The position numbers and the translations under genes were made by a program. 64,000 bases of DNA, from assembly GCF_022370635.2 (NCBI RefSeq), contig NZ_CP092362.2:3410001-3474000 (forward strand), read 5' to 3'. Origin of the DNA: Mycolicibacterium crocinum (GTDB taxonomy: Bacteria; Actinomycetota; Actinomycetes; Mycobacteriales; Mycobacteriaceae). Each line of letters starts with the position of its first letter. Within the stretch, counting starts at the first letter, position 1. The notes under the pieces are model-generated. The model had not been told where the DNA came from and made no database searches. It worked only from the letters and a program-made list of their open reading frames with translations. This document shows, in pieces, positions 1-8,054 of the stretch.

Positions 1-306
1 CGCGGTGCCACCGCGCTGATCACGTCGCCGCGATGGGGCCGGATCGTCGGGCGCGGGCTGACCGAGATCCGCTACACGGGCCGGCGCAGCGGACGCACCG
101 TGGCTTTGCCGGTCGGCTACCGCCGTCGCGGCTCCGACATCCTGATCGGGGTCGCCATGCCGGACGGCAAGACGTGGTGGCGCAACTTCGTCGGGGCGGG
201 CGCACCGCTGACCATCCTGCTCGGCGGCACCGAACGACCGGGCCACGCCGTCGCCACCCGCGACGAACGCGGCCGGGTGACGGTCACCGTCCGGCTGGAC
301 TCCTAG
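1..306 (+). CDS. Deazaflavin (F420)-dependent nitroreductase-family protein, 5' truncated
   Basis: The reading frame is open from the first base and stops with TAG at 304-306, so only the C-terminal 101 residues are visible. The segment RYTGRRSGRTVALPVGYRR followed by a strand ending WWRNF matches the split beta-barrel of the Ddn/DUF385 family, which uses F420H2 to reduce quinones or nitro compounds. That substrate range comes from the family and cannot be tested here. Its stop shares CTAG (303-306) with the converging dienelactone hydrolase gene. Confidence 0.7.
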   Translation, partial: RGATALITSPRWGRIVGRGLTEIRYTGRRSGRTVALPVGYRRRGSDILIGVAMPDGKTWWRNFVGAGAPLTILLGGTERPGHAVATRDERGRVTVTVRLDS

Positions 307-1214
307 GCGAGGTAGCGGGAGAACCAGTCCTGCACCCGGGTCCATGCGTCGGCGGCGGCGATCGGGTTGTAGCGCGGTCCGGTGTCGTTGAAGAACGCAT
401 GATCGGCGTCGGGTTCGACGACGAGATCGTTGACCAGACCGGCCTGATCCAGCGCCGCCTTGGCGGCCGGCTCTGAGGACGTGACGCGTTGGTCGAGCGC
501 ACCGTACAAGCCGAGCACGGCCGCGTTCTTGGATCCGGCGAAGTTCGGGGAGTCGGGCAGCGGACCGTAGAAGGGCACGGCGGCGGCCAGTCGCGGTTCG
601 CCGGCGGCCAGCAGCCGCCACACCAGTCCGCCGCCGAAGCAGAAGCCCACAGCGGCAAGCTTCTGGCCCGGTGTCCGGCGCGCGAGTTCGTCGAGTCCCG
701 ATCGGAGATCGGCGACGAAGCGTTCGGGTGCGATGGTGCCGAGTGCGGCGGTCGCGGCGGCCGGGTCGGTGAATGTCGCGGTGCCGCCCTCCTCGGAGAG
801 CAGGTCGATCGCCAGGGCGGAGTAGCCGATCCCGGCCAGCCGGCCCGCGACGGTACGCACCCAGTCGTTGAGGCCCTTGTTCTCGTGGATGACCAGGACC
901 GCGCCGCGCGGGGTGGCGGCCTCCGCCCACGCCCCCTGCAGTTGCCCGCCTCCGCCAGGCCAGGTGACCGGCGCCGTGGGTAGCGCGGCTGCCATTCCCG
1001 GGGGCGGTGCAGCCGACGTCGGCCCCGATGGCGACGTTGGGGACGACGATGCGGTGTTCGGTTTGTCGGTGGCGCATGCGGCGATCAGCGCGCTCGCGGC
1101 GGCGGTTCCGACACCCAGCAGCGCCAGTCGTCGCAGCGCATCGCGTCGGCTCAAGAGGCCGTCAACGTGATCCGTGGCAATCTCTTCGGCGATGTAGCGC
1201 TGTAATGGAGTCAC
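303..1214 (-). CDS. Dienelactone hydrolase-family lipoprotein with Tat-type signal
   Basis: 303 aa, GTG start at 1214. The N-terminus has a twin-arginine segment SRRDALRRL (residues 22-30), a hydrophobic stretch and a lipobox ending at Cys47, so export by Tat and lipidation are likely. The rest is an alpha/beta hydrolase of the dienelactone hydrolase type: Glu111 in HENKG, nucleophile Cys192 in GFCFGG, Asp241 and His272 in DADHAFF. A low-complexity Ser/Pro/Thr linker (about 50-80) joins the anchor to the enzyme. The family hydrolyses lactones or esters in aromatic breakdown; an exported version suggests action at the cell surface. The substrate is unknown. Confidence 0.85.
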   Translation of the reverse strand: MTPLQRYIAEEIATDHVDGLLSRRDALRRLALLGVGTAAASALIAACATDKPNTASSSPTSPSGPTSAAPPPGMAAALPTAPVTWPGGGGQLQGAWAEAATPRGAVLVIHENKGLNDWVRTVAGRLAGIGYSALAIDLLSEEGGTATFTDPAAATAALGTIAPERFVADLRSGLDELARRTPGQKLAAVGFCFGGGLVWRLLAAGEPRLAAAVPFYGPLPDSPNFAGSKNAAVLGLYGALDQRVTSSEPAAKAALDQAGLVNDLVVEPDADHAFFNDTGPRYNPIAAADAWTRVQDWFSRYLA

Positions 1215-1281
1215 CTAGGCGAGTATGCGCCCGCCAGTTAAGCGTGAGCTGAAGGCATGATCGTCACGGGAAGGGGAAGGC

Positions 1282-1794
1282 ATGGCAGACCATGACGTAC
1301 TACCCGGGTCAGAGGCGTTCGAACAGGTGGTCGCGCTGTTGGACTATCCGATGTTCGTAGTGACGACCCGGGTCGGCGATCAGCGCGCGGGTTGCCTGGT
1401 CGGTTTCAGCAGCCAGGTGTCGATCAATCCGTCCAGGTTTCTGGTCGGACTGTCGAAGAAGAACCACACCTATCGGGTCGCCGCGGACGGCGCGACCCAT
1501 CTGGCCGTGCACCTGCTGGCCAAGGAACACAAGGAGTTGGCGCGGCTGTTCGGCAGCGAGACCGGTGACCGGGTGGACAAGTTCAGCCGCTGCGACTGGT
1601 GGGAGGGGCCCGACGGCCTGCCGATCCTCGCCGACGCCGCGGCATGGTTCGCCGGGCGCGTTCTGGAGCGGTTCGACCTGGGCGACCACGTCGGGCACCT
1701 GACCGAGCCGGAGGCCGGGGCCGCACCTGAGCAGTTCGGCGACCTGGTGACGTTCGCCGACGTCAAAGACCTCGAACCCGGTCATGAAGCCTGA
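1282..1794 (+). CDS. Flavin reductase-like (FMN-binding split barrel) protein
   Basis: 170 aa, ATG start preceded by a purine-rich GGAAGGGGAAGG ribosome site. The pattern YPMFVVTTRVGDQRAGCLVG, then FSSQVSINPSRFLVGLSKKN, is typical of the flavin reductase-like domain that binds FMN and supplies reduced flavin or acts on small substrates. No membrane segment is seen. The stop codon lies inside the start of the next gene (11-base overlap with the SDR at 1784), so the two are translationally coupled and may act on the same substrate. Confidence 0.8.
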   Translation: MADHDVLPGSEAFEQVVALLDYPMFVVTTRVGDQRAGCLVGFSSQVSINPSRFLVGLSKKNHTYRVAADGATHLAVHLLAKEHKELARLFGSETGDRVDKFSRCDWWEGPDGLPILADAAAWFAGRVLERFDLGDHVGHLTEPEAGAAPEQFGDLVTFADVKDLEPGHEA

Positions 1795-2668
1795 CCGGTT
1801 GGCGGGCCGGATCGCTGTCGTGGCCGGCGCAACGCGAGGCGCAGGCCGCGGAATCGCCGCCGCGCTCGGGGAGGCCGGCGCGACGGTCATCTGCACCGGC
1901 CGCAGCAGCATCAACGGTCGCGGCAGGTCCGATTACGACCGTCCGGAGACGATCGAAGAAACCGCAGCCCTGGTCGACGAACTGGGCGGAACGGGAGTGG
2001 CGATCCAGGTCGACCACTTGGAACCGGCGCAGGTCACCGCGTTGGCCGACCGAATCCGGTCGGAGTACGGCCACATCGACGTGCTGGTCAACGACATCTG
2101 GGGTGCCGAGATCCTCAAGGGGCCGCCGCCGCAGTGGGACCGCCCGATCTGGGAACACGACATCGCCGACGGACTGCGGATCCTTCGGTTGGGCATCGAC
2201 ACCCATCTGATCACCGCGCATGCCCTGTTGCCGTTGCTGGTCGAGCGACCGGGCGGCCTGCTGGTCGAAATGACTGACGGCACAGCCGAATACAACGCCG
2301 CGAACTACCGCATCTCGACGTTCTACGACGCGGTGAAATCCGCGGTCAACCGGCTGGCCTTCGCGCTCGGGCACGAGCTGACGTCCTATGGTGCGACGGC
2401 CGTGGCGGTCACGCCCGGCTGGTTGCGCTCGGAGATCATGCTCGAGCACTACGGCGTCACGGAAGAAACCTGGCGAGATGCGGACGCGCCGCCCGGCTTC
2501 GCCGAGTCGGAGTCGCCCCGTTTTGTCGGACGTGGAATCGCCGCGGTCGCGGCCGACGACGACAAGGCGCGGTGGCATCAGCGATCGGTGACGGCGGGTG
2601 AATTGGCACGCGAGTACGGGTTCACCGACCTCGACGGCCGACAGCCGGATGCCTGGGCAGTCATGTAG
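1784..2668 (+). CDS. Short-chain dehydrogenase/reductase
   Basis: 294 aa. A Rossmann nucleotide-binding motif GATRGAGRGIA lies at residues 15-25 and a catalytic YDAVK (Tyr181, Lys185) is present. The usual NNAG is replaced by NDIWG. There is a long insert between strands 2 and 3 (SSINGRGRSDYDRPE), as in SDRs annotated as larger or atypical. The C-terminus carries an extra stretch of about 40 residues past the fold. It is an NAD(P)-dependent oxidoreductase of unknown substrate. It overlaps the flavin reductase gene by 11 bases, consistent with a two-gene operon. Confidence 0.85.
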   Translation: MKPDRLAGRIAVVAGATRGAGRGIAAALGEAGATVICTGRSSINGRGRSDYDRPETIEETAALVDELGGTGVAIQVDHLEPAQVTALADRIRSEYGHIDVLVNDIWGAEILKGPPPQWDRPIWEHDIADGLRILRLGIDTHLITAHALLPLLVERPGGLLVEMTDGTAEYNAANYRISTFYDAVKSAVNRLAFALGHELTSYGATAVAVTPGWLRSEIMLEHYGVTEETWRDADAPPGFAESESPRFVGRGIAAVAADDDKARWHQRSVTAGELAREYGFTDLDGRQPDAWAVM

Positions 2669-2684
2669 TAAACAGATCTGAAAA

Positions 2685-2708
2685 AGTGTCCACTAAATCG
2701 TTGACACT
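2685..2708. promoter_or_regulatory. Inverted repeat AGTGTC-N12-GACACT, candidate repressor operator
   Basis: AGTGTC at 2685-2690 and GACACT at 2703-2708 are perfect inverted arms 12 bases apart. The right arm overlaps the -35 element TTGACA (2701-2706) of the next gene. A dimeric repressor bound here would block RNA polymerase. No dedicated regulator gene lies next to it, so the partner is unknown. Confidence 0.55.
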
Positions 2709-2729
2709 CGCGCAAGCAAACGGTTCTAT
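2701..2729 (+). promoter_or_regulatory. Sigma-A-type promoter, TTGACA-N17-TTCTAT
   Basis: TTGACA (2701-2706) and TTCTAT (2724-2729) are 17 bases apart, an ideal spacing for the housekeeping sigma factor. The expected start of transcription is within a base or two of the GTG at 2738, which implies a leaderless or near-leaderless mRNA, a common arrangement in mycobacteria. Confidence 0.6.
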
Positions 2730-2737
2730 TGAGGCTC

Positions 2738-4534
2738 GTGAGCTACGACACGATCATCCGCAACGGCCGCTGGTTCGACGGCACGGGCGCCCCATCCGGA
2801 ATCCGTGACATCGGCATCAAGGACGGGCGCGTCGCGGTGGTCAGCCTTCGTCCACTCGACGTGACCGGCTGCGACGACGTCGTCGAGGCGGGCGGCAGGT
2901 GGGTGCTGCCGGGGATGGTCGACGTGCACACCCACTACGACGTCGAGGTGCTCGGTGGTCCGGGTCTGCCCGAGTCGGTGCGACACGGCGTCACCACCGT
3001 CCTGCTCGGCTCGTGCTCGCTGTCCACGATTCACGTCAACGGCAGCGACGCCGGCGACCTGTTCGGGCGGGTCGAGGCGATTCCGCGCGAGCACGTCATC
3101 ACCGCCGTCGACAGCGCCAAGACGTGGACCACCGCCGAGGGATACGTCGAGGCCCTCGAGTCGCGGCCGCTGGGACCCAACATCGCGGCGTTCATCGGGC
3201 ACTCCGATATGCGCACCGCCGTCATGGGATTGGATCGCGCCACCCGAAAAGACTTGCGGCCCAACGCCCGTCAGCAGGCCGAGATGGAGCGCATGCTGGC
3301 CGAGGCGCTGGACGCCGGATTCGTCGGGCTGTCCTCGCAGCAGCTGCTGTTCGACAAGATCGACGGCGAGACCTGCCGGTCGCGGACCCTGCCCTCCACG
3401 TACGCCAAGCCCCGCGAGTTACGCCGGCTGAAGTCACTGCTGCGCAAGCGTGGTCGTGTGTTGCAGTCCGGGCCCGATATCCAGAATCCGCTGAACCTGG
3501 TTTCTCAAGTGGCGCAGTCGATCCCGGCCCTTCGCGACAAGCTCAAGACCAGCCTGCTGTCGGCGGCCGACGTCAAGGCCAATCCGTTCGCGATCTGGAT
3601 CATGGGTCCGCTGGCCAAGGCGGCCAACAAGCTGGGCGGCGACTTCCGCTGGCAGCATCTGCCGGTGCCGTTCGAGGTGTACGCCGACGGCATCGACCTG
3701 GTGGTGTTCGAGGAGTTCGGGTCGGGCGCCGCCGCGCTGCACCTGCGCGACGAAGTCGAGCGCAACGCCCTGCTGGCCGACGAGGAGTACCGGCGCCAGT
3801 TCCGCAAGGACTACGACAGCAAGTACGGGGTCCGGGTGTGGCACCGCGACTTCTTCGACGCCGAGATCGTCGCCTGCCCGGACGAATCCGTGGTGGGCAA
3901 GTCCTTCGGTCAGGTCGGCATGGAGCGCGGTGAACTGCACCCGGTCGACGCGTTCCTGGACCTGGTCCTCGAGCACGGCACCAAGCTGCGCTGGCGCACC
4001 ACGATCTCCAACCACCGGCCCGAGGTGCTCAAGAAGCTCGCCCGCGACCCTGGCGTCCAGATGGGCTTCTCCGATGCCGGTGCGCACCTGCGCAATATGG
4101 CGTTCTACAACTACGGCCTGCGGCTGCTGCGCCATGTGCGCGACGCCGAGCGCAAGGGACGCCCGTTCATGTCCGTCGAGCAGGCCGTGCACCGGATGAC
4201 CGGCGAGCTGGCCGACTGGTATCAGATTGACGCCGGCCACCTGCGCGTCGGCGACCGCGCCGACCTGGTGGTGGTGAACCCGAAGTACCTCGACAGCCAC
4301 CTCGACGACTACGCCGAAGCGCCCGTCGAGCAGTACGCCAACCTGCCCCGAATGGTCAACCGCAACAACGACGCCGTCGAGCTGGTGCTGATCGGCGGGC
4401 GCGCGGTGGTCCGCGACGGCGAACCCACCCCAGTCCTCGGATCCGAGCGCACCGGCAGTTTCCTGCGGGTGGGCCGGACCACACCGGCGCCCGGAACCAC
4501 GACGACGGAATCGGAGCTCGCACATGTCAATTGA
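2738..4534 (+). CDS. D-aminoacylase/N-acyl-D-amino-acid deacylase-type amidohydrolase
   Basis: 598 aa from GTG 2738; a TTG nine bases upstream is also possible. The start SYDTIIRNGRWFDGTGAP is typical of metal-dependent amidohydrolases. The metal site HTHYDVEV is near residue 70. Further features are GHSDMRTAVMG, SNHRPEV and the FSDAGAHLRN segment carrying the conserved Asp. The length is somewhat above the roughly 480-570 aa of D-aminoacylases. The family hydrolyses N-acyl amino acids or cyclic amides in the cytosol; the true substrate is unknown. A SnoaL-like gene overlaps its 3' end by 11 bases. Transcription probably starts at the promoter 2701-2729. Confidence 0.85.
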   Translation: MSYDTIIRNGRWFDGTGAPSGIRDIGIKDGRVAVVSLRPLDVTGCDDVVEAGGRWVLPGMVDVHTHYDVEVLGGPGLPESVRHGVTTVLLGSCSLSTIHVNGSDAGDLFGRVEAIPREHVITAVDSAKTWTTAEGYVEALESRPLGPNIAAFIGHSDMRTAVMGLDRATRKDLRPNARQQAEMERMLAEALDAGFVGLSSQQLLFDKIDGETCRSRTLPSTYAKPRELRRLKSLLRKRGRVLQSGPDIQNPLNLVSQVAQSIPALRDKLKTSLLSAADVKANPFAIWIMGPLAKAANKLGGDFRWQHLPVPFEVYADGIDLVVFEEFGSGAAALHLRDEVERNALLADEEYRRQFRKDYDSKYGVRVWHRDFFDAEIVACPDESVVGKSFGQVGMERGELHPVDAFLDLVLEHGTKLRWRTTISNHRPEVLKKLARDPGVQMGFSDAGAHLRNMAFYNYGLRLLRHVRDAERKGRPFMSVEQAVHRMTGELADWYQIDAGHLRVGDRADLVVVNPKYLDSHLDDYAEAPVEQYANLPRMVNRNNDAVELVLIGGRAVVRDGEPTPVLGSERTGSFLRVGRTTPAPGTTTTESELAHVN

Positions 4535-4994
4535 CACCTCGGCGGTACCCACGGAGGTCGCCCAGACCGTGCTGGGCATGTGGAAGGCGCTGTCGAACCG
4601 CGACTGGGAGACGCTGAAGACGTTCCTGTCCGACGACTGCATCTACGTCGACATGCCCGTCGGACCGATCGCGGCCGCGCGCGGCCCCGAGGACATCGTC
4701 AAGCGCCTCAAGATCGGGCTGGAGCCGTTGGCCGGCTACGAGAACCATGACGGCGTGCTGGTGAGCAACGGCGTGGACGCGATGTACGAGCACTCCGAGA
4801 CGTGGACGTTCCGGACCGGTGAGCAGGGAGTGCTGCGCTTCGTCACGGTGCACAAGGTGCAGGACGGCAAGATCACGCTGTGGAAGGACTACTGGGACAT
4901 GAACGGGCTGATCAGCTTCGCGCCGCCCACGTGGCTGGAGGATCTGGCCAGCGCCGACATGAGCTGGATGTTCGACGCGACCGGGCTGATCTGA
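4524..4994 (+). CDS. SnoaL/limonene-epoxide hydrolase-like NTF2-fold protein
   Basis: 156 aa. The ATG lies inside the end of the amidohydrolase gene, so the pair is coupled. The sequence has the NTF2-like order: an N-terminal helix ending MWKALSNRDWETLKTFLSDDCIY, then DMPVGPI, a central VSNG segment, and a strand with the YEHSETWTF and FVTVHKVQDGKITLWKDYWD pattern common to limonene-1,2-epoxide hydrolase and SnoaL proteins. The fold is confident. Whether it is an epoxide hydrolase or only a ligand-binding partner cannot be told. It may act in the same pathway as the upstream amidohydrolase. Confidence 0.75.
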   Translation: MSIDTSAVPTEVAQTVLGMWKALSNRDWETLKTFLSDDCIYVDMPVGPIAAARGPEDIVKRLKIGLEPLAGYENHDGVLVSNGVDAMYEHSETWTFRTGEQGVLRFVTVHKVQDGKITLWKDYWDMNGLISFAPPTWLEDLASADMSWMFDATGLI

Positions 4995-5053
4995 CCCCAG
5001 GCCGCCCGCGCGCCGCTAGTCTGAGCAGGCCGAACGATCGTCAGGAGGCAGGG

Positions 5054-5452
5054 ATGCGCAGGATCGTCATCGGGTCGGTTGTGGTGTCCGGACTGCTGAG
5101 TGCGGTGATCCCGCTCGCCGCACCGGCGTCGGCCACCTCCTGCCACTCCCCGAGCTGCGTGCCCAACGTCGCGCAGAACGTCGTCGCCGGGATGCCGTGC
5201 ACGCCGAGCCCGGGGTTCGTGTTCGGGTTCGACGCCGGAAAGAACACCCTCATCTGCGCGGCCAGCGGAGTGTGGATGTCGACCGGCCCACTGGTCGGCG
5301 AGGCGGCCAACTCACTGCCCTGCACCACACCCGGCACCACCGCACAGGAGCGGGTCGCCGGTGACGAATGGGAGCCGAAGGTCTACGGGGTGCCGCTGAT
5401 CTGCACCGGGCCGGCCGACTGGGCGCACTGGACGCACTTCGCGCCGGCCTGA
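5054..5452 (+). CDS. Small secreted protein of unknown function
   Basis: 132 aa. The ATG at 5054 has a good AGGAGG site at 5043-5048. Residues 1 to about 28 form a signal peptide (basic MRR, a hydrophobic VVVSGLLSAVIPLAAP, then ASA). The mature part has six cysteines spread along the chain, in short contexts such as SCHSPSC and GMPC, which suggests a disulfide-stabilised extracellular fold. I do not recognise a family with a known activity. A similar arrangement is common among mycobacterial secreted proteins of unknown role. Confidence 0.75.
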   Translation: MRRIVIGSVVVSGLLSAVIPLAAPASATSCHSPSCVPNVAQNVVAGMPCTPSPGFVFGFDAGKNTLICAASGVWMSTGPLVGEAANSLPCTTPGTTAQERVAGDEWEPKVYGVPLICTGPADWAHWTHFAPA

Positions 5453-5477
5453 CGAATCTGCCCGCACTATTGACGGC

Positions 5478-5496
5478 CCCGGCAAACGCGGCCGGG
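5478..5496 (+). terminator. Hairpin after the secreted protein gene
   Basis: CCCGGC (5478-5483) pairs with GCCGGG (5491-5496) across a seven-base loop, 25 bases after the stop. There is no long T-run after it, which is usual for mycobacterial terminators. Confidence 0.4.
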
Positions 5497-5752
5497 ATTC
5501 TGTTGCCACACAGCATGTTCCCAGCGAATTTGATGGCACAGCCGCCGTGACATTTCGCTGGGGCAAATGTCGCCAATATTGCGAATTGTGATGTGAGCAC
5601 GGCCATTTCGCTCACGGCCTCTCGCCAGCAAGGGAAACTCCCGGGCGGATCAGGGTCTGAAGTCGGGGCCGCACGGCCCGCGGCATGGCTCGAGTCGCCG
5701 CGATGATCACGGCCGGATAACTAGACAGCGAAGCTAAGTTAACGGTGCCTCC

Positions 5753-5786
5753 ATTGCAAACGCAAGCAGATTTAATTGCACACGCA
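5753..5786. promoter_or_regulatory. Two direct repeats ATTGCAAACGCA/ATTGCACACGCA, 22-base period
   Basis: ATTGCAAACGCA (5753-5764) and ATTGCACACGCA (5775-5786) match at 11 of 12 bases. Their starts are 22 bases apart, two helical turns, so two bound protein units would face the same side of the DNA. They lie about 80-110 bases before the porin-like start. Confidence 0.45.
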
Positions 5787-5792
5787 CGTACT

Positions 5793-5810
5793 ACTTACTT
5801 CGGGGTAAGT
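5793..5810. promoter_or_regulatory. Inverted repeat ACTTAC-N6-GTAAGT
   Basis: Perfect six-base arms at 5793-5798 and 5805-5810 around TTCGGG. This could be an operator, or an RNA hairpin with a stable TTCG-type loop in the leader of the porin-like gene. Confidence 0.4.
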
Positions 5811-5862
5811 TTCGGATTTACTTTGCTAGTCGGCGCTCAATCCCGACTCGAAAGGGGCTCCA

Positions 5863-6912
5863 ATGCACACCGCAATCCGTCCCTATGCCACCGCCGGCGT
5901 GGCCATATTTGGAGCGGCGGCCATCGCCGTCACTCCGATCTCCCCGATATCTGATCCAATTCACGTTGCAGCACAGCGTATTTCACATGCAGATGTAGGT
6001 CTGGTCGCACTCGTCGATCCAGTGACCGCCTACACCAACCTCGTAACCCACACCGTGGCCAGCCTCACTGGACTCGCGAACGAGATCGCCGCTGATCCGT
6101 TGCCCATCCTTACCGCGATGCTGGGCAACAGCCTGGGTAACGCCCAGATTCTCGGCGACGCATTCAACAACGCGGGAGTCGCGCTGTCCGACCAGCTGAA
6201 GGCCTTGCCCGCGGCGCTGCAAACTGCGATCACCCAGCTGCGAAACGGTCAGGTCAGTGATGCGATCGTCGGAGTCTTCAGTACCGGCCTCGGGCTGGTG
6301 CTCGGTCCGGCCCTTCCGCTGATCGGCGGAGTGCTGCCGGTCATCCAGAACATGGTCGCCAACGTCAACGACGTCGTCCAGAACGCGCTGCCGATCGCGG
6401 TGGCCTCCGCGGCCCTCGCGCCGCTCTACCCAATCAACGCCACCGTGTCGGCCTTCGCGGCACTGGCGCAGAACGTCGTCGACTCGGTGTCGTCACGAGA
6501 TTTCGTATCGGTGGTCGAGGACTTCGTCAGCGCGCCCGCAGTGTTGACCGACGCGTTCCTCAACGGATTCCCAGGCGGCCCAACGGGATTCGCAGATCCG
6601 GCCGGCGGCCTTTTATCCGGCGCCGCCGTCGGCTTCGGGACCGTCGAGAACCTGCTTCAGGCGGCCAAGGCCATCGCGACACAGCTGACCCGGCCGGGTC
6701 CACCCGCGACCTTCACACTCGCACTGCCCCACCTGACGCCGAAGGCCAGCGCTGCCAAAGCGACCCTGGCGCCGGTGGCCGAGAAAAGTGCCGCCCCGTC
6801 AGCAAGCAGGACTTCGGCGGGCAAGTCATCGACCGGTCACGCCAAGACGCCGGCCAAGGGCAAAGGCAAGGGCACTGCCGGGTCCAAGCGCGCGGCGAAG
6901 GCGCGGGGCTAG
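5863..6912 (+). CDS. GjpA-like outer membrane porin-family protein
   Basis: 349 aa, ATG preceded by GAAAGGGG. The N-terminus (HTAIRPYATAGVAIFGAAAIAVTPI) is a signal-like hydrophobic segment that I recognise from mycobacterial proteins annotated as GjpA-type porins. The middle (residues 55-270) is rich in Val, Ala, Leu and Asn without charged clusters and contains repeated ALP, NVV and VDSV-type segments. The last 60 residues are a Lys/Ser/Ala/Thr low-complexity tail (KTPAKGKGKG). That tail could contact the anionic wall or DNA; this is inference. The stop lies in a hairpin shared with the facing gene. Confidence 0.6.
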   Translation: MHTAIRPYATAGVAIFGAAAIAVTPISPISDPIHVAAQRISHADVGLVALVDPVTAYTNLVTHTVASLTGLANEIAADPLPILTAMLGNSLGNAQILGDAFNNAGVALSDQLKALPAALQTAITQLRNGQVSDAIVGVFSTGLGLVLGPALPLIGGVLPVIQNMVANVNDVVQNALPIAVASAALAPLYPINATVSAFAALAQNVVDSVSSRDFVSVVEDFVSAPAVLTDAFLNGFPGGPTGFADPAGGLLSGAAVGFGTVENLLQAAKAIATQLTRPGPPATFTLALPHLTPKASAAKATLAPVAEKSAAPSASRTSAGKSSTGHAKTPAKGKGKGTAGSKRAAKARG

Positions 6913-6935
6913 CGACCCGGACGTCGGTCGCTAGC
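6908..6935. terminator. Bidirectional hairpin covering both stop codons
   Basis: GCTAGCGACC (6908-6917) and GGTCGCTAGC (6926-6935) are perfect ten-base arms with an eight-base loop. Both converging genes end inside it (shared CTAG at 6909-6912). It can act as a terminator for both strands. Confidence 0.65.
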
Positions 6936-7958
6936 GGCGCGCGGCGGGGTCGACTTCGCCGCCACGCGACGGCTGCCCCCGGTCCCCACCGCGCGGGACG
7001 GCGACGCCCGCTTGCTAGGCGAGACTGCGGTGGATTTCACCGTGCGCTTACGGTCGAACACCGGCTGCCCGTTCCGATCGACCAACGCGCCTCCCGGGGC
7101 GAGATGAGGACCGGCGTCCGGAGTCAATTCTGAGTAGCCCAGAGCAATCATCGGTGTCAGCATTTTGTCCAGTACCGCAACCGATTTCGGAAAGAAGGGT
7201 TCCAGCAGGTGGGTCAGCGCAGGCTCCTGCTGGATGGTGTAGGTGGTGGTAGTGCCGCCCTTGGCATTCGTGCTTGTGGTGATGTTCTCGGGCGGCACCT
7301 CACCGTTGAGCACCATCTGGGCGGCTCTGCCGTAGTGGTCGGTGCCGTGGTACACCATCGCCCCGGCCAACGCGTTGAGATCGGCGAGCAGGTGCCATGG
7401 CCGGTCGGGGAAACTGGCGATCGCGTCGTACTGCAGCTTGATCACGGTGATGTTGTAGGGGGTGACCGGTACTGGCTCGGTGACACCGCCGGTGAGCAGT
7501 TCGCGGCTGCCGGTGGGCAGGTATGAGAACAAGCCACCCGTTCGAGACGGGTCTGCGAGCACCATGAACTGCAGCTGCGAGGGGTCCGGTGCCGCCGGAT
7601 CGTCGGCGAGTTTGCGCAGTTCCTCGTCGACGACCAACGAACCCAGAGATTCGCCGATCACGATGACCTTGCCCTGCCCGAGCGCGGTGCTGATCATGGT
7701 GTCCAGTAGCGGCGTGCCGGCCGCGATCGACTGCTCACCCGTCGAGCTGTTCAGCCCGGTCCACGGCCATAAGCCGTCGGGATAGTCGAGCTCTTCGAGC
7801 GTGTAACCAGCGGGGACGCGCCGCATCACGTCCCAGTTCGGGCTACCGGCGGCGCCGGCACCAGGCACCCAGATGGCGATGTCGGCATGCCCGAAGGGCG
7901 CCAACGCGACGGCCAGCGCTGCGAATGTCGCAGACAACAGCACGCCGAGCGCTTTCAT
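6909..7958 (-). CDS. Secreted PE-PPE-domain serine esterase-like protein
   Basis: 349 aa, ATG 7958 with GGGGGAACG before it. A signal peptide (1 to about 25, ending GHA) is followed by the PE-PPE domain, an alpha/beta hydrolase fold: IWVPGAGAAGSPNWDVM, LDYPDGLWPWTGLNS, and nucleophile elbow GESLGS near residue 104. An Asp in VLADPSRTGG and the segment KLQYDAIASFPDRP are also typical. There is no N-terminal PE or PPE region, so the enzyme domain stands alone. The C-terminal 50 residues are Ser/Arg/Thr rich and basic. Related proteins hydrolyse short or medium acyl esters; the natural lipid substrate is unknown. Confidence 0.8.
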   Translation of the reverse strand: MKALGVLLSATFAALAVALAPFGHADIAIWVPGAGAAGSPNWDVMRRVPAGYTLEELDYPDGLWPWTGLNSSTGEQSIAAGTPLLDTMISTALGQGKVIVIGESLGSLVVDEELRKLADDPAAPDPSQLQFMVLADPSRTGGLFSYLPTGSRELLTGGVTEPVPVTPYNITVIKLQYDAIASFPDRPWHLLADLNALAGAMVYHGTDHYGRAAQMVLNGEVPPENITTSTNAKGGTTTTYTIQQEPALTHLLEPFFPKSVAVLDKMLTPMIALGYSELTPDAGPHLAPGGALVDRNGQPVFDRKRTVKSTAVSPSKRASPSRAVGTGGSRRVAAKSTPPRAASDRRPGR

Positions 7959-8017
7959 CGTTCCCCCGGGGGTTGAGACTCGTTCGTAGCCTCGCTTATT
8001 AGCTGGGGCGCGGGGAA

Positions 8018-8053
8018 GGGACTTTCGCCATGAACACTGGTGGCGAAACTCCC
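8018..8053 (-). terminator. Hairpin directly after the amidohydrolase stop
   Basis: GGGACTTTCGCCA (8018-8030) pairs with TGGCGAAACTCCC (8041-8053) with one mismatch in 13 and a ten-base loop. It begins one base past the stop of the minus-strand gene at 8055. No U-tract follows. Confidence 0.6.
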
Positions 8054-8054
8054 G

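Larger units (their letters stand above)
5453..5862. other. 410-base intergenic region, promoter region of the porin-like gene
   Basis: No convincing gene. The left part holds a terminator-like hairpin (5478-5496). The right 130 bases are clearly more AT-rich than the flanks. They hold a 12-base direct repeat and a hairpin-forming inverted repeat, listed separately, so this is a long regulated leader and promoter region. Confidence 0.6.
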
